A stretch of 64,000 bases of DNA from Coriaria nepalensis (GCA_027186245.1 CP114500.1:7450001-7514000), one strand, 5' to 3'; shown: positions 11,113-23,716, counted from the first letter of the stretch. Program-made: numbers and translations. The notes: generated from the letters alone by a model not told the origin.

Positions 11113-12414
11113 GAATCATGGAAAGAAGTACAACATAAACATAAGTACTATACTTTTGAATGTAAGAAAGTAGTGTTTTTTAGTTATAACATAATGAATA
11201 AATTTTTTGCATGAATGTTATTTATTCAAACCAACAGGAAAAAAAAACATGACCAAGTCCAAGTTATTCTCTTCTTACGCTTTCTAATCATCGATCTGCA
11301 ACAGAAACGCTTTGATTCTCAGTCAAAATCATTTTTCTCATCCTCGAATTGGAAGTTAAGCTTCTTCATGAATAACTCAACCAAAATCAACACTTTTCAA
11401 TCCAATTTAAAACTCTTATATAAAAATACTAACCCGTTGAGCTTTCCTTGCTGCTATTGAATTCTATATAGATGTTTATATTTATCCCTTGATGAACTCA
11501 ATGGCGAGTCCTATATGTTTATTCCCGGCTCTCGACTTGATTCTCGATCGGTTTATGCTGTTTCCCTTGTATTTTTCACAGATGATGTTCATACAGGATT
11601 TGATTAGAAAACTAGTTAATTATAATGTATATATTGAATTGATAAACAGGTAAAAGAATAACTCTAGATAATTTACTTGTACAACTCTTTGTCAAATTTC
11701 TAAGATGTAAGGAAATAAAAAATATGGATAATTTCATGGTGAGTCACTCATTGTGATGACGACTGGCCTGCCAATAATTTTCAGGGGAAAAAAAAAAAAA
11801 GAGGAGAGAGAGAGAGTCTAAAGTGAAAGTGAGGGGAAAACTGTAAAGCTAAGATAATTTTGCCTCAACAGGTGTCGGAGGAAGGATCTAGTACCATGTA
11901 TGCCTTATGAGCCTGTCTAAAGCAACATTCTACTTTATCATAAAGACACGAAATTTGTACCATCCTGCAGCTTCTATTATTGTAATTTCTGTACGACAAA
12001 TGTATTGAACAATTACTTGACTGCCGGCTTGGAAAAAATCGTGAGACGCAAAGTTTTTACTGCCAGGCTTATATCTATCTTATTATGGATCTTCACTTAT
12101 TTAGACCATGAGGAATGTTCTAGAAAATCCCAGTTAAGTGTAATTTAAGAGGAATAAGAAAAACAATAGTCCTAAGTATGATGCTACTAGCCAAGTGACC
12201 CAAGTCATAGATGCTGATTAAGAAAGTAAATTATGATTTAGGAATCATCAAAAAAACAATTGTGCCGAAAAGCAAACTTTATTTGCAACAAACAGCATTC
12301 CTTGGTATGTAGAATTTAAGCACATGTAACAAGATCAAGCAGTAATAAGCTTTATCTTTTTCTTATCAAGTCATAAGAAAAATCCGGTGGGGAAGAGGAT
12401 AAGTGATGACAAAT
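11113..12414. other. Intergenic DNA between MYB and OSCP genes
   Basis: No gene seen; the 81-codon open frame at 11215-11460 has no recognisable domain. The last ~150 bp are probably OSCP 3'-UTR. Confidence 0.5.
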
Positions 12415-14534
12415 CTAGAGGTTGCCAATGTTAATGGGTTCTCGCAAGAACCTCTCCATCTGGCGTGCTCGGGTCTTAATGGACATGTCGAAGACCTTAT
12501 CTCCGAACTCCACTACTAGACCGCCGAGAATACTTGGATCAATCTGGGATAGAAAATATTGATAAGATAAGGATTAGGAATTTTGATTTGTTATAAAAAC
12601 TTCGCCTCTCAAATATAAAGCAGAAACTGTAGATTTTTTGAAGTACCTTCTGTTCAAGCTTAACCTTCTTTCCTTGACCAAGGATATCTTGCAGTGTCTC
12701 CTTCAGTTCTTTCTCCTCTTCAGCTGGAAGCGGCTGGAAGAGGAACAAGATTGAGATATCAACATCAAGTCCATTATTTGGTTAGAGAATATACTGGAAA
12801 TGAGTAGTCATAATTTGTTTCTAATGCTCAGAAAGTTCACTATACTCAAGTTGTCGGTCAACTTCCATGTTAGGCAATATTAAAGTCGGCAGCTCTCAAC
12901 AATGACAAGGGTGAGGAACTTACAATAACCGTTGTCACGATGGCCTTCACTTCTCCCCTATGAGCCATTGTTAACTCCTGAAATCTCTTTGATATGCTGT
13001 CTACAAATTTCAGCCTTCCATTCAAAGCAAGCACAACTACATAGCATGTCCAAATACAATTGTAGATTACTCTCTTTTCCCATATAAACAAACCCAATGA
13101 AATAGTGACTCTAAGGAATTACTTTGTGTGCATAAATCCCGTCGACAGGGTTATAGAAATTAAAACACAAGGCAAGAAAGTCATTTCATGCAAATTTTGA
13201 TTAGCTCCGAAGATGATAAAAAAATCGTCACAAACAAAAGAAGATAAAACAACTAAATTATATTCCTAAAATATCCACATGGAGTAACTGACTCAATCAA
13301 ATGTTCTACAAAAAGGATGTTAATGAACATACGCAAGAAATTCTTTGTAACATCTGAAAATTTAGCTGCTGCAGATATTTCTTTAATAGCATTGACCCTA
13401 ATATCTGGACGCACTGTTGGATCCTTCGTGAACTGCGAAAATCTGGGGCTTCCCTTTGTAGCCTCAACAAGATCAAGAAGCTCAGACTCGACCTTGTCCA
13501 GTGCATTAGCTTTTATTGCAGCAATATACAAGGCGGACGCATAGTTTCCGGTACCCCCAAACAGGGCCAGAGGAACCTGCAATGGTAGGGACACCAAAAG
13601 AAAAAAAAAAAAAAAAGAAAGATAAAAGATAAAAGAAACTGACTGAATAACAAATAAATTAAACTTATTCTGTTCACGAAAAATGGACAATTCTTGCAGC
13701 GTTGTTTTATGTCAAAAAGTCACTTTAGTCACACTAAAAAGACACATTGAAGGATTACGAGATTATTAAAGAAAGAAAGACGCACGGGTTTCTAGCCCCT
13801 ACTAGAGGCTAATAAATTCTATTACCTTCACTTTTACTTCAGTCTTCCCAGATGCAGTGGCATAGTTCCTCGAAGACTGCATAATCAAGGTAGAATAAAT
13901 AATAGGATAGAACTAAAAACCAGAGGATAGGTAGCCATATTTACAGCAGAATCCCAATATCCATATAGCTCAATATGTGAAATATGACAATTTTAAGACA
14001 AATCAAGAGTTTCTCTTATATAAGCCATGATACACTTGAAGAAGAACCCCATTTACTTAGGCACAATGTGCGATAAAATCTCAAACAGGAAAGAGAAAAT
14101 GAGCATCTAATGTTCCTTTTCTATTCCTCCACTACATTTTCTTGGCGCAGAATTATATTCTAGAGTCGAAACGTTCCAGATTACAAAAAATAAATTTCAC
14201 CAGGCATCACTTGAATTATCCTTGATATTCCACCATTTTCTTAGGTACCAACCAGATCCAGAAAAGTTGAAAATCCCCAATTTAACTCATCAACTCCATC
14301 CGAATCTCAAATTTATAAAGCATATCACCCAAAAATACATAAGAAAAATCAAAATTTAAGAGCGAGAACAATATAAAGATAGGATTAATTGAACGATGCA
14401 GCTACCTCAGAGTTGGTGAAAGTAGGACAAAGTAGCGCTCGTTCGAGGGTGGATCTCTGAGTGGACACTGAATCGGATTTGAGAAACTTGCTGAGGAGAG
14501 GAAGGCCCGATCTCATACGCGCAGCCATGGCCAT
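12415..14534 (-). CDS. ATP5: Mitochondrial ATP synthase subunit O (OSCP / delta homologue)
   Basis: Peripheral-stalk subunit that joins the F1 head of mitochondrial ATP synthase to Fo. Six exons in consistent phase: 14534-14406, 13876-13826, 13576-13333, 13036-12924, 12733-12647 and 12543-12415, giving 250 residues, the normal plant length. The N-terminus (MAMAARMRSGLPLLSKFLK) is Arg/Ser/Leu-rich without acidic residues, a typical mitochondrial presequence. The body shows the OSCP domain: LFGGTGNYASALYIAA, FTKDPTVRPDIR, ALNGRLKFVDSISKRFQEL, and the conserved C-terminal VEFGDKVFDMSIKTR block. The start is the first of two in-frame Met (ATGGCCATGGCT). The gene looks intact and single-copy here. 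Confidence 0.96.
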
Positions 14535-14552
14535 TTCTTAAGCACGAAAGTG

Positions 14553-14560
14553 AAACCCTA
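14553..14560 (+). promoter_or_regulatory. Telo-box (AAACCCTA) in the OSCP leader
   Basis: AAACCCTA lies about 20 bp upstream of the OSCP start codon, in reverse relative to the gene. Telo-boxes are common near the transcription start of plant genes for translation and mitochondrial functions. Confidence 0.5.
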
Positions 14561-14699
14561 ATTTCTCTGGTTCGCTGCGAAAACAAGCTCGCAAACGGAG
14601 GGAGATTAAAAAAATGCGGTGAGAGAAAGTAGCACACCGGTCGCTGGAACAAGGCACGATGGGTCACGCTTAAATTACCCAAGTTGCACAGATGTTCTT

Positions 14700-15779
14700 C
14701 GTCAAACGCTTCCTTATTTTTGACACGTGGATTATTATTTATTCCATATTAAAAATTTGATTCCACGTCGAAGAAGCTGAAATGGGCTCATCAAACGAGC
14801 TCCATCCTGAGGGATCAAACCGTACACAAAGGTTGAATTAAAAGGTTGATTCTGATAAAAAAAAATTTATTAATATTATTAATATTAAAGTAACTATAAA
14901 ATTAATCATAATAAATAGAATAATTATATTATTAAATATGATATAAAAAAAAAAAATGAAATTAGATTATAAATAATTACTTTATAAATATGTATGGAAA
15001 ATAGTAGTGAGATTATATAATAATTAAATTTAAATAAAGTAGATGATTTGATAATTCGTATAAGAAAAAAAAAAATTATGGTCACATAATTATGGTCAAG
15101 TTCCAACTACCAATACCTACCAGTTCCATCTTCTTCTTCCAATCTCCTCTCTTCATCACATTTATTTCTCACACATTTTTCCATGACTTCTTTCTCCTTC
15201 TCCTTCTCCTTCCTCTCTCTCTCTCCCTTCTTCTTCTTCTTCTTTAATTTTCCTCCTCTTTTCAAGCAAAGATGGTAATGTTCCTATTTCCACTGGTTTT
15301 ATACGTAGCTCCTCTGTTTCTTCATCTCCCACCTTTGAGGAATTTGACCCTTCTTGTCCAAAACATGCAAGACCTACTTTTACAGTCAAGACTCTACGCC
15401 AACAGGATGCACCCAAGTGTAAGGCGCCTCTGGTTTTGGATCTTAAACTGACTCCTTTGCAATAATACTACTAGGCAGAAGGCGAAAGTATCATGTGTTT
15501 TTAACGTTCCATGTGTCCTGCTGATTTGGTAAGATCGACTAATAAGAAGATAATGCGTGTTAAATAGTCGGGAATCAGGAGTACACGTAGAATTTTGAAA
15601 ACACCTAATCCTAGAGCTCCAGGTAGAAGAAAGACTTCCCAATCATTCAGATCCTAAAGGAACAGAATAAGTGCACAAAAATTATACATATTTATTATTA
15701 ATAAAATTTGTGAATTTTACAGAAGCTCTTAAGTATGAATATAATTGTTTCTGATCTTCTTTTTGATGACAAGAAGTTC
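14700..15779. other. Intergenic DNA with an unexplained plus-strand open frame
   Basis: AT-rich to 15120, then a pyrimidine-rich stretch. A plus-strand ATG at 15183 opens a Ser/Phe frame of about 30 codons; an overlapping frame is open from about 15187 to a stop at 15463-15465, with Ser-, Thr- and Pro-rich content but no ATG of its own. I do not recognise the product; see findings. Confidence 0.35.
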
Positions 15780-17416
15780 TTAGGTAGTGGATAAAGTGCA
15801 AGGCTTAAGAAACCAAAAAACATCCAAGCTTCTTGCTTCTCCTTTTCCATCATCAACACTAACAGAAATCTCCTTCCCCACCTCCTTGTTATTATTACTA
15901 CTCTGCCCCATTTCTTGAAGCACCATTCCCTTCTCCTATTACACGAAAAGAAGGCACCATAATCACTTGATGCTAATTAGTGTGAAAGAGAAACCAATAC
16001 TGGAGGTTAGAGCATAATCAACTATTTTATATGCATACCATCATTGTTTTTGATTTAGAAGAAGAACCCTTCGATGAAGGGGTGGTAGTAGTAGTAGTTT
16101 TGTAGAGGACCCGGGTGGCGGAAAAGCATTGAGGAGAAGGTGGATTAGTTCGGATCTGGATCAAACTCTTCTTCTCCACCTTTATGTTCTCTAAATCCAA
16201 AGGCATTGGAGCTATATTCTCATTTTCTTCGAATCTTCTGCATAACAAAACAAACCAAAATGCCATTAAAGTTTCATATAATCAAACGATAAGTTGAAGA
16301 GATAAAAAAAGATCCTTTATATCTTAAAGCTTACTTCTTAATAGTCTTTTGCTTCATTTTTGCACTGACACTATTACTCATTGTTCCTTGAGATTTCTCT
16401 TTCCTTAGCTCAATCAATGGCTTCCTCTCAGCCAAAACCTCACAATTTTCCTTCTCTTCTTCATTTTCCTTGTAGGCCTTGACCACATCATGTTCAACAT
16501 TTAACTTCTTCTCCTCATTCTCTGCTTCTTCTTTTCTCTCCCTAGCCCTCATTGTAGCCATTCTCTTCAATTCATTGCAGAATTCCGTGATGTGGTTTAG
16601 AATTTCTCGGCCCGGAAACAGATTCCTTGCTGAGAGCATGCTTTTAAGCTGCGTTTCACCGACCGGATGGGGGTTCTTATTCTTCTTCTCTGTGCTCGAA
16701 ATGGTAGTTGTGTTGATAGACTTCAATTGGTGATTTTGAGGAGTTGAAAAGTTAGGGTCTTGATTTTCACCATCTTCATTGGGATTGGGATTGCAGAGCC
16801 CTCTCCTCTTCAACTTGAAATCTCTGAATTGTCAAATTAGAGGAAAGGAATATGAAAAGATCCAGATCCAGTAATCAATTTAGAATAAGAAAAGATTCAG
16901 ATCCAGTACCTTGGACGATTGCTGAGTGGAAGATGAGCTGAGCTTGAAAGCTTTAACAATAAAAAAAGGTTGAGGGAAATGGAAATTAGTTTCATTGGAT
17001 CATATGTGAGCTCGTCGAAAGTTGAGCTAAGTCTTGATTTATTTCTATTTCTGAAAACTTTCTTGGAAACCAAACATGGAAAGAAACAAGAACTATTAAG
17101 AAAGCTGAGATTAAATGTAAGAATCTTACCTTTGAAGGAGGAGTTAACTTGAGAAAGTCTTCAGCTGTTTTTGGATGCTTACATTCTGCAAAAGATACCA
17201 AATTCAGAAATAAAATAAAAAAATAACAAAAATAGAGAGATAGAGAGAGAGAGAGAGATTGTGAATACCAGGCCGGCAAAACCAGGCGTCGGAATCGTCG
17301 AGAGGGTCAAGTGGGGAAGTGAGATCGACCCACTTGGGCGCGTTTATGTGTTCATAAACTTCGTCTTCGACAAATTCCCACTCTAATCCTTTCCAATCTA
17401 TTTTTTGCGGCTCCAT
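15780..17416 (-). CDS. Plant protein of unknown function with a WVDLxxP...DAWFC N-terminal motif
   Basis: Not recognised by name. Six exons (17416-17269, 17185-17130, 16950-16910, 16823-16335, 16237-16039, 15935-15780), all GT-AG and in phase, give 362 residues. The N-terminus starts MEPQKIDWKGLEWEFV, then WVDLTSP and DAWFCRPECKHPKT, a compact Trp/Cys/His motif that could bind a metal or a partner. The middle is charged: a helix-prone Glu/Lys/Arg run (about residues 150-220) suitable for coiled coil. The C-terminal half has a low-complexity YKTTTTTTPSSKGSSS patch. There is no signal peptide or membrane segment. The high Lys/Glu and Ser content fits a nuclear or cytoskeletal protein, but that is inference only. 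Confidence 0.72.
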
Positions 17417-18061
17417 TGCAGCAGCAGCAAGGGAAGGAAAAGTGAAGAGTGAAGAGAGAAGTCAGGGGAGAAGGAACAGAAAGGAAAATGTAACCGTTGG
17501 TTTTTATTTGCTGCGAGTCCCTGAGAAGGTGGCATCCTTTTCTTTACTACCTTCTTATTCACCGTTGGAGATCTACTGGTTTCTTTATTGTTTTTTTCTG
17601 TTTTGGGTTGGGCTTCTTTCTGTTTTAGGCATTATGGGCCGAGTGTTATCTATTACGTCTTTAGATCTGAAAATGGGTTTCTTTATGAAGGAATTTATTA
17701 TCCTAATTCTTACCTATGGACTTATTTTAATTATCTGGTGTCGGATGGGGCCTTTTTATTCAATGAAGGACCAGGACGACATTACTCTATCGGCGTTGTG
17801 AGAAAACATCCGACATGTCGGACCATAAAGGGTGAGATATGATATACGTTTTCTTTTTCCTAATGCGCAAGGAAAAGTTTGAAGAGAAGAAGGCTACATT
17901 GCTGTTGTTGTAACTTAACCCACATGTACAAAAAGGGGAGAAAAAAATATCCAGAAGAAAAAAAAAAAGTGGAAAATCGATGGATCAAACATTTTCCTTT
18001 TCGAAACTCCGAGAAACCGGTCCGATGATTGAATCTAAAGTGTTGTTTTGATTTCAACTCT
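17417..18061. other. Spacer between the unknown gene and BIG BROTHER
   Basis: Promoter side of the unknown protein gene and 3' side of the BIG BROTHER gene. Two overlapping plus-strand frames (17442-17842) have no known domain. Confidence 0.5.
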
Positions 18062-19394
18062 TCAATGCCTTGATGATTCCTCTCCAAATACTTCAACGTT
18101 GCAAACCGGACATATCTACCAAATATAAAGTCAGAATAATTTTTCTTTAAGATTCTGACATTAAAAAAGAAGAATGAAGAATTAAGGTTTGACAGTAAAA
18201 CTGACTTTGTTAATGGTAAGCCATTTGGTGATGCATTCATCATGATAGAGATGCTTGCATGGCAATTTCATTTGCCGATCGCCTCGTTTATACCTCATCT
18301 GACAAACCACACATCTGTTTTTTTTTTTTTTTTTTCAAACAAAAACAAGAATAAGCGCAAAATTCGAAACAGAAACATCAACTCCACTTAGAATTCCCGA
18401 ACATTGAGATTATAAGAACACCATATCTTCAGTTTAAATAGTTAGTTACCGCTCGCTGGACTTTTTCCTTGAGAAGAGGTCACTGAACTTGTACTTAGAA
18501 GTAGGAAGCAAGCTTATAAGTTCCTTTGAAAGACCTCTCCCTTCACTTCCTATTGCCTCCCCTAAGTCCAGTAATTCCTAGTAAAAACCACACCCAAGGA
18601 ATCCATTTATTATTGTTAGTTCTTCCCCTATTTCAACCCAAATGAGCAAACACAATCCATAACCGAGCAAAAGATGAAAACTTCGATGATAAAAACTATA
18701 AAGAGAAAGCAAAGCAAACCTCGTAGGTCATGTTATCCGGATCAATGTCCTCTTGCCATACAACTTGAGAACTACTTGAACTCTGGTCACTTGTCACAAT
18801 GCCTGTTAAAAAAAAAAAAGGAAGAAGAATATTTGTCATTGAATTGATGAAAACAAAGGTAAGACATGCATCAATATTTTAAAAACCGGGTACATATATA
18901 AAGCTTTAGGGGACGAACATTCTTCAGGGGTAGAATGTTCATCAATGACATCATCCACTCTGGATGGCAATTCCGTAATTATAGGATCTTCGACATGGTG
19001 AACGGCTGTTTCGGCTGAATGATACTCCCAAGCTCTAGCACCACCCATATCAGTTCTAGGAATATAATAATTTTCCTCATAAGGGCTGTAATAAGAGGTA
19101 CTGCCCGGACTGAATTCCCCGAATTTGTATGAGTTCGTATTAATCGACCAATATACACTATCCTACACATGACAAAATCAAGCTCTGTATTATTTTTTGT
19201 TAGCCGTAATGTGCATATAATTTGTTCCATCATATATTAAATTTTTCTGGTACCTGATTATGGCTAGGACCTGCATTAGTATAGTGCTGAGGAACATGGT
19301 TAAGGCCTTCGAAGAAGTTCATAAAGCTTTCGGTCCCTGTGTAAGGATAGCCGGTCTCCGCGTAATTTATCTCCATTTGTCTATTATCATTCAT
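18062..19394 (-). CDS. BB: RING-type E3 ubiquitin ligase BIG BROTHER-like
   Basis: RING E3 ligase that limits organ size by promoting turnover of growth regulators in plants. Six coding exons: 19394-19254, 19162-18894, 18789-18720, 18577-18450, 18314-18206 and 18115-18062, giving 256 residues, near the 248 of Arabidopsis BB. Near the N-terminus are the family blocks YAETGYPYTG and DSVYWSINTNSYKFG. Then WQEDIDPDNMTYEEL and LISLLPTSKYKF precede the C-terminal RING-H2: CVVC, then CKHLYHDECITKW, and CPVC. The 18894/18789 junction is the least certain: I chose a donor TAT|GTACCC and acceptor CAAG|TGACC because they keep the frame. The next acceptor candidate (AACAG|GCATTG) would need a different donor. 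A non-coding leader exon probably lies upstream. Confidence 0.93.
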
Positions 19395-19899
19395 ATCCGA
19401 CCAAATATTTCTTCTCAAATTTGCTTTTTTGGAAAAGAAAATCACAGAAATTGACTGCAATCAAGAACAATAGAGGGGAAAAAAAAAACCAGTGTCAAAG
19501 ACAATATGTTTAAATTGATGTTTATATGCTATGGATCTATATCCTTCTGTTTGGTTGATTATAAAATGTAAGGAAAATGTTATGAAGACGGAGAAAATTT
19601 GGAATTTCTACATTTTCTTAATATGAAAAAACGACAAAAAAATGAACTTAGAACATTTAAGATTTTTCCTTAAATGAGCACAAGATAAACTTACATTCTA
19701 TAAATACTAAGAGAGAAAAATCAACACGAAATCCATAGATTTGTTCATCGTGCTTGAGATTTCACAGCAGCAAACGGGAAACGCTCCTCAAAACGCTTTT
19801 CTCCGCTGTAGGTTCGTCATTGAGAAAAAGACCCTCCACATTCCCGATTCAAGCTCTGGAAAAGTAAAATAGATAGAAAAAAAAAACCAAAAAAAATCA

Positions 19900-20244
19900 G
19901 GGAAATAGAGAGAGAGAGAGGGAGAGAGGAATGAGCAAACAAAAGTGTATCAAAACACGGGTGATTCTAGAGAGAGATTGAGGTGATTCTCGAGAGATAT
20001 TACCTTTGGCGCTAAAACATCAAACAGTGAGAATAGGAGAACAGGGGGAAGAACGCAGACCAAAATGAAGAAATTGTTAAAAGTTCTAAAGAGAGAGAGA
20101 GAGAGATACAGGCTGTGAAGCAGAGAGTGTATGAGTGAGTCCAAAGCTCGAAAACAGAGAATGTAGCTTCTGAGCTTCCTCTGTGTCGAGAGAGTGTGCA
20201 GAGAGAGAGAGAGAGAGAGAGAAGCAGAGAAAATGAAAATGCAG

Positions 20245-20276
<32 letters not shown>

Positions 20277-20440
20277 AGGGATTTGGATCTTTTCTTTAAG
20301 TTTCTCTCTCTCTGTTGTTCCCTCCTTCCTCTCTCTTCCCTTGGACATATAACTATTATATGTAAAAAAAAAAAAAGGAAAGCCATGCCTGTAAAAGAAC
20401 TGGTGGCAGCCGCATTTTACCAGGGAGAAAGGTGAAAAAA
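19900..20440 (-). promoter_or_regulatory. BIG BROTHER leader region rich in GA/TC microsatellites
   Basis: Several (GA)n runs, mainly 20091-20105, 20198-20222 and 20250-20276. On the gene strand these are TC tracts as found in plant 5' leaders. The open frames here (up to 181 codons) are by-products of the repeats. A leader intron between here and 19394 is likely. Confidence 0.5.
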
Positions 20441-20729
20441 CAATAATCTCTTCTTTCTGTATGTAAGAAGCTGTAATACAATCCTGACCGTACAACTGTT
20501 CAAACTGACTTTTTCTGAACCGCCCCCTACAAAAACACTACGATACTACGATTTGTTCTGCTTAAAAAAAAAATGTTTTTTTTTCTAAAAATTTTTTTTC
20601 TTGGTCCCCAAACACGAACAACAGCTTTAAAAAGCCTACGAACAAGATAAGGTTACTTTAATTAATGTTGGGAAGATTTTGGTCTTGTTCTTGGATAGCA
20701 TCAACTGTTCTGTTTTGTCTCCTTCCCCG

Positions 20730-20762
<33 letters not shown>

Positions 20763-22090
20763 CGACCATTTTCAAGAACAATGAAAGAGAGAAGAAGAAA
20801 TCTTCCCGATTATAAGTAAATTACACAGACGAAGCAATCTCATTAAAAACATAACTCATTGGAAGAGAATTGGAGACAAAGCTTTAGTAGCAAGTAGATC
20901 TCATCTATTGGTACTAAGTGCTCTCTGATCAAACTTAACCAAAGAAGCAAGAGAATCACACATGTCGATAGGGAAGGGACCACAAAAAAATTTCCGTAAA
21001 CAACTCCAATTTGCACTACATTTTAATGGATAATATAATGTTATGCATGATCCATGCTCTCTATCCGAGTACAAAATTAGAACTATATATATATATATAT
21101 ATATAACAAGAATCCAAAGCAGAGCCTGCATTCAATTGAAGCAAGGTATTCCTTTGTCTCTTTAACCCCGTATCTAAATATATTCAAGATTGTATCTAAT
21201 ACGATTAAAAGTGATTAGTACATAAGAAGAATAATAATAATAATAGGATTATCATCCATTGTGTTTGAGTTTGTGTTTTGTAGGTGCCATGGAAAACAGG
21301 ACAAGGAGACAAGACTCATCCTAAGGAGTAGGACCATCATCATCAGACATGAGTACAGTAAAAGTAACAGTAACAATAACAGTAGGCTGTAGGGGTCTCT
21401 TAGTTAGGTAAGAGACGACACTTTGTATTTATAGACCCGAATTTGCATCTCATCCCATCACACTGCACTACTGACTACACCCACACGCAACAGAACAGAA
21501 CTCATCGCCCACATTTATTAATTACTGCTTCACCTTTCGTAAAAACAAATCTTTTTTTTTTAACCTCATCATAATATTTTCCAAGTACAGATTTACAGTA
21601 ACTACTTCGATTCAACTTTCCATCAACCATTAAAAAAAAAAAAAAAAAAACAGTACCGTTATTTCAAGGAATTGAAAGAGTACAACATTTAAGGAAGCAA
21701 TAAATTGCAAAGGACTGCTGCTACTATGAAACGACAAGTCAATTTAGGTAGTAAAACTATTAAATGGGGAAAAAACAAAAGAGAGTTACAGTGAGCAGAC
21801 TAAACATGCAGGTAAAAGAAGATAATGAAAATGTAAGAATGTGAACAAAATTCAATCTTGGACACAAGGCAAGAAACGGGTAAGAAAGACTCGGAACTCA
21901 TAAACGTCGCAGCTACTAGCTTTAATGCATTAATGGAAGGAGGAGCGGTATTATGCCTAAATGTATAATCCCATAAGATTTCAATGAAGCTTTAAAAAAA
22001 AAAAAAAAACTAAATGGAAGGAGGAGAGAAAGTCATAATACCCGTTCTATTTTAACCACCACCAGATCCATACTTCTTTCCTTACATGAT
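20441..22090. other. Intergenic DNA
   Basis: No gene seen. A (CT)n run lies at 20731-20756 and a TA run near 21088-21105. Poly-A/T tracts at 21630-21650 and 21992-22008. Confidence 0.5.
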
Positions 22091-22092
22091 GA

Positions 22093-23285
22093 GCTGCAAC
22101 TAATCGTATGCGGCAAGAACACCATCTCTGGCAACGGCACCGAGGATGTTTGCTCCGGATCCCTTAAAGAGAGACTTTGCACTCTCGTTCTTCATCATCA
22201 TTCTTCTATGAACTGTATCAATTGGGTAGGATGCGAGGCCAGCTCCGTTTGTGATTAGCCAACCTAATGCAAAGTTAGAAAATAAACAGTCCTGTAAATA
22301 TTAACTGAAAATTAATGTTTAGCATTCTTTTCATTTTTGCTAACCAGTTAGTCGTCCAGATACATGACTTGAGTTAATTTTGTTTGAATGTGATAGAATT
22401 CACTTTAGATTAATTGAATGGAATGAAAGAAATCAATAACTCTGCGCCTAATGGAGCAGAGCCCTTGTTCCATGGAGGCTTGCTCAAAGAATTACAGACC
22501 CATATTCGAGCAATGCAAGTGATATAATGAGTTATTGCAATTCAATTACGGTCAAATTAGATCAACAGCCTCAGCTCGCGTAAGGAAGACCGAGGCTGAG
22601 GCATGATCAGCATATGCGGAGATGATTGAATAGGGTGCGTAAGTAAAGGACGAGGCCGAGCTGAGGAGAAGGCTGGCTGACGTCGGTCAACATTGAAATG
22701 GTTGAGCAGGATGAGAGGATGTCGCTCGACGCTGAGGCTGAGCTTGTATTGCCTCGCTCGCCTTAGGCCTAAGCGAGAGTATCCAAAAGAGGCGGAAGAC
22801 AGGCGGAAAGTTATTTGTGTCTGAGTGGAAAGTTACTTAGGCCTAAGCGAGGCACCACCTGAATGCCAGTTTCCTGTAAACCCCTTCCATAACCTTCTCT
22901 ATCTTTCTTGAAATTGAAAAGCCTCTTAAAGTAATCCTTGAATGCATAGCTCCAAATTTCAGATAACAATTAGCGCCTGAATATATATATATATCCAATC
23001 AGGATTCAAGTACAATGGGAGAACATGTACTCACTTGACTGGGGGAGTAACGGATAACATTAGCATTGTTTCCCCTCCACAGAAACAAACCCTTCATCTT
23101 TCATAGTTCTATAGAAGCAATCACCTATGCCCTTGTAAGGTTCAGCTAGGCAGCAGGTTTTAATCATCTCATCCCGACTTCGAATCAAAACTCAAAAGCT
23201 TGACACGCTCATGAGGAAGTTGACGAGAAGGTTTCTTTTCTCGGCAGGTGCTGGGAAAAAATGGACGGTGAAGTTAAGGGGATGA
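22093..23285 (-). pseudogene. Degenerate ADP/ATP carrier (mitochondrial ANT/AAC) copy
   Basis: Pieces of a mitochondrial ADP/ATP exchanger appear in order on the minus strand. 23285-23150: a FPAPAEKR-like piece and LVNFLM, then a jump to ERVKLL. 23150-23030: [19 protein letters not shown], followed by frame loss and NANVIR. 22265-22093: [18 protein letters not shown], then [16 protein letters not shown]. The RRMMM carrier signature is changed to HRRMMM. About 23 residues normally present between RRMMM and the KSLFKG block are missing, the final Lys codon after AYD is a stop, and the middle transmembrane exons are gone. Intron-like spacing suggests a decayed gene rather than a retrocopy. Confidence 0.88.
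22540..22870. repeat. GC-rich insert with repeated GAGGCTGAG and TTAGGCCTAAGCGAG words
   Basis: Compositionally unlike its AT-rich flanks. GAGGCTGAGG/CGAGGC words recur between about 22585 and 22745. The palindrome-containing word TTAGGCCTAAGCGAG occurs twice (about 22763 and 22828). It lies inside the ADP/ATP-carrier pseudogene, between exon remnants. Possibly an LTR or TRIM-type fragment; no coding capacity. Confidence 0.45.
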
Positions 23286-23716
23286 TAGGATATTGCAATG
23301 CGGAATTAGGATAATTTATGTGACATAGAGATGTTTGGAATCTGCCAATGTAGCCATGGATGTTTGGGGAGAGGGTTGAATTGTGGTGAAGCTGGCCAGA
23401 TACTTTCTGGAAGATGGTCGGATTCCAGCCTGATCAACCATTGTATACAAACACTACAAGGATTCATTCATATAGACAAAGAATGTCTTTAGATACCAGG
23501 TCCAGTTCTAAGGTTGTATCTGGATTGGATTCGGAGAATGTGTGAAGAGGAGAAGAACAAAAACAATATATTCCCATTCCCGAATGATCATCGAGAATCC
23601 AGAAATTAGATCGCACACTTCTATTGAACTGATCAAACTAGTAGGTGTATAAATTTATAAACACCCAAAAAAGAAGAACTAAAACAAGATAAGACAGGAA
23701 ATTTTCGCTGTGATAG

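Noticed and set aside
19950..20495. Long minus- and plus-strand open frames over the BIG BROTHER leader
   Set aside because: They come from (GA)n/(CT)n repeats; Ser/Leu or Arg/Glu runs with no domain and no codon pattern.
22093..23285. Functional ADP/ATP carrier with unusual introns
   Set aside because: Frame loss, missing RRMMM-to-KSLFKG segment and missing middle exons rule out a working protein.
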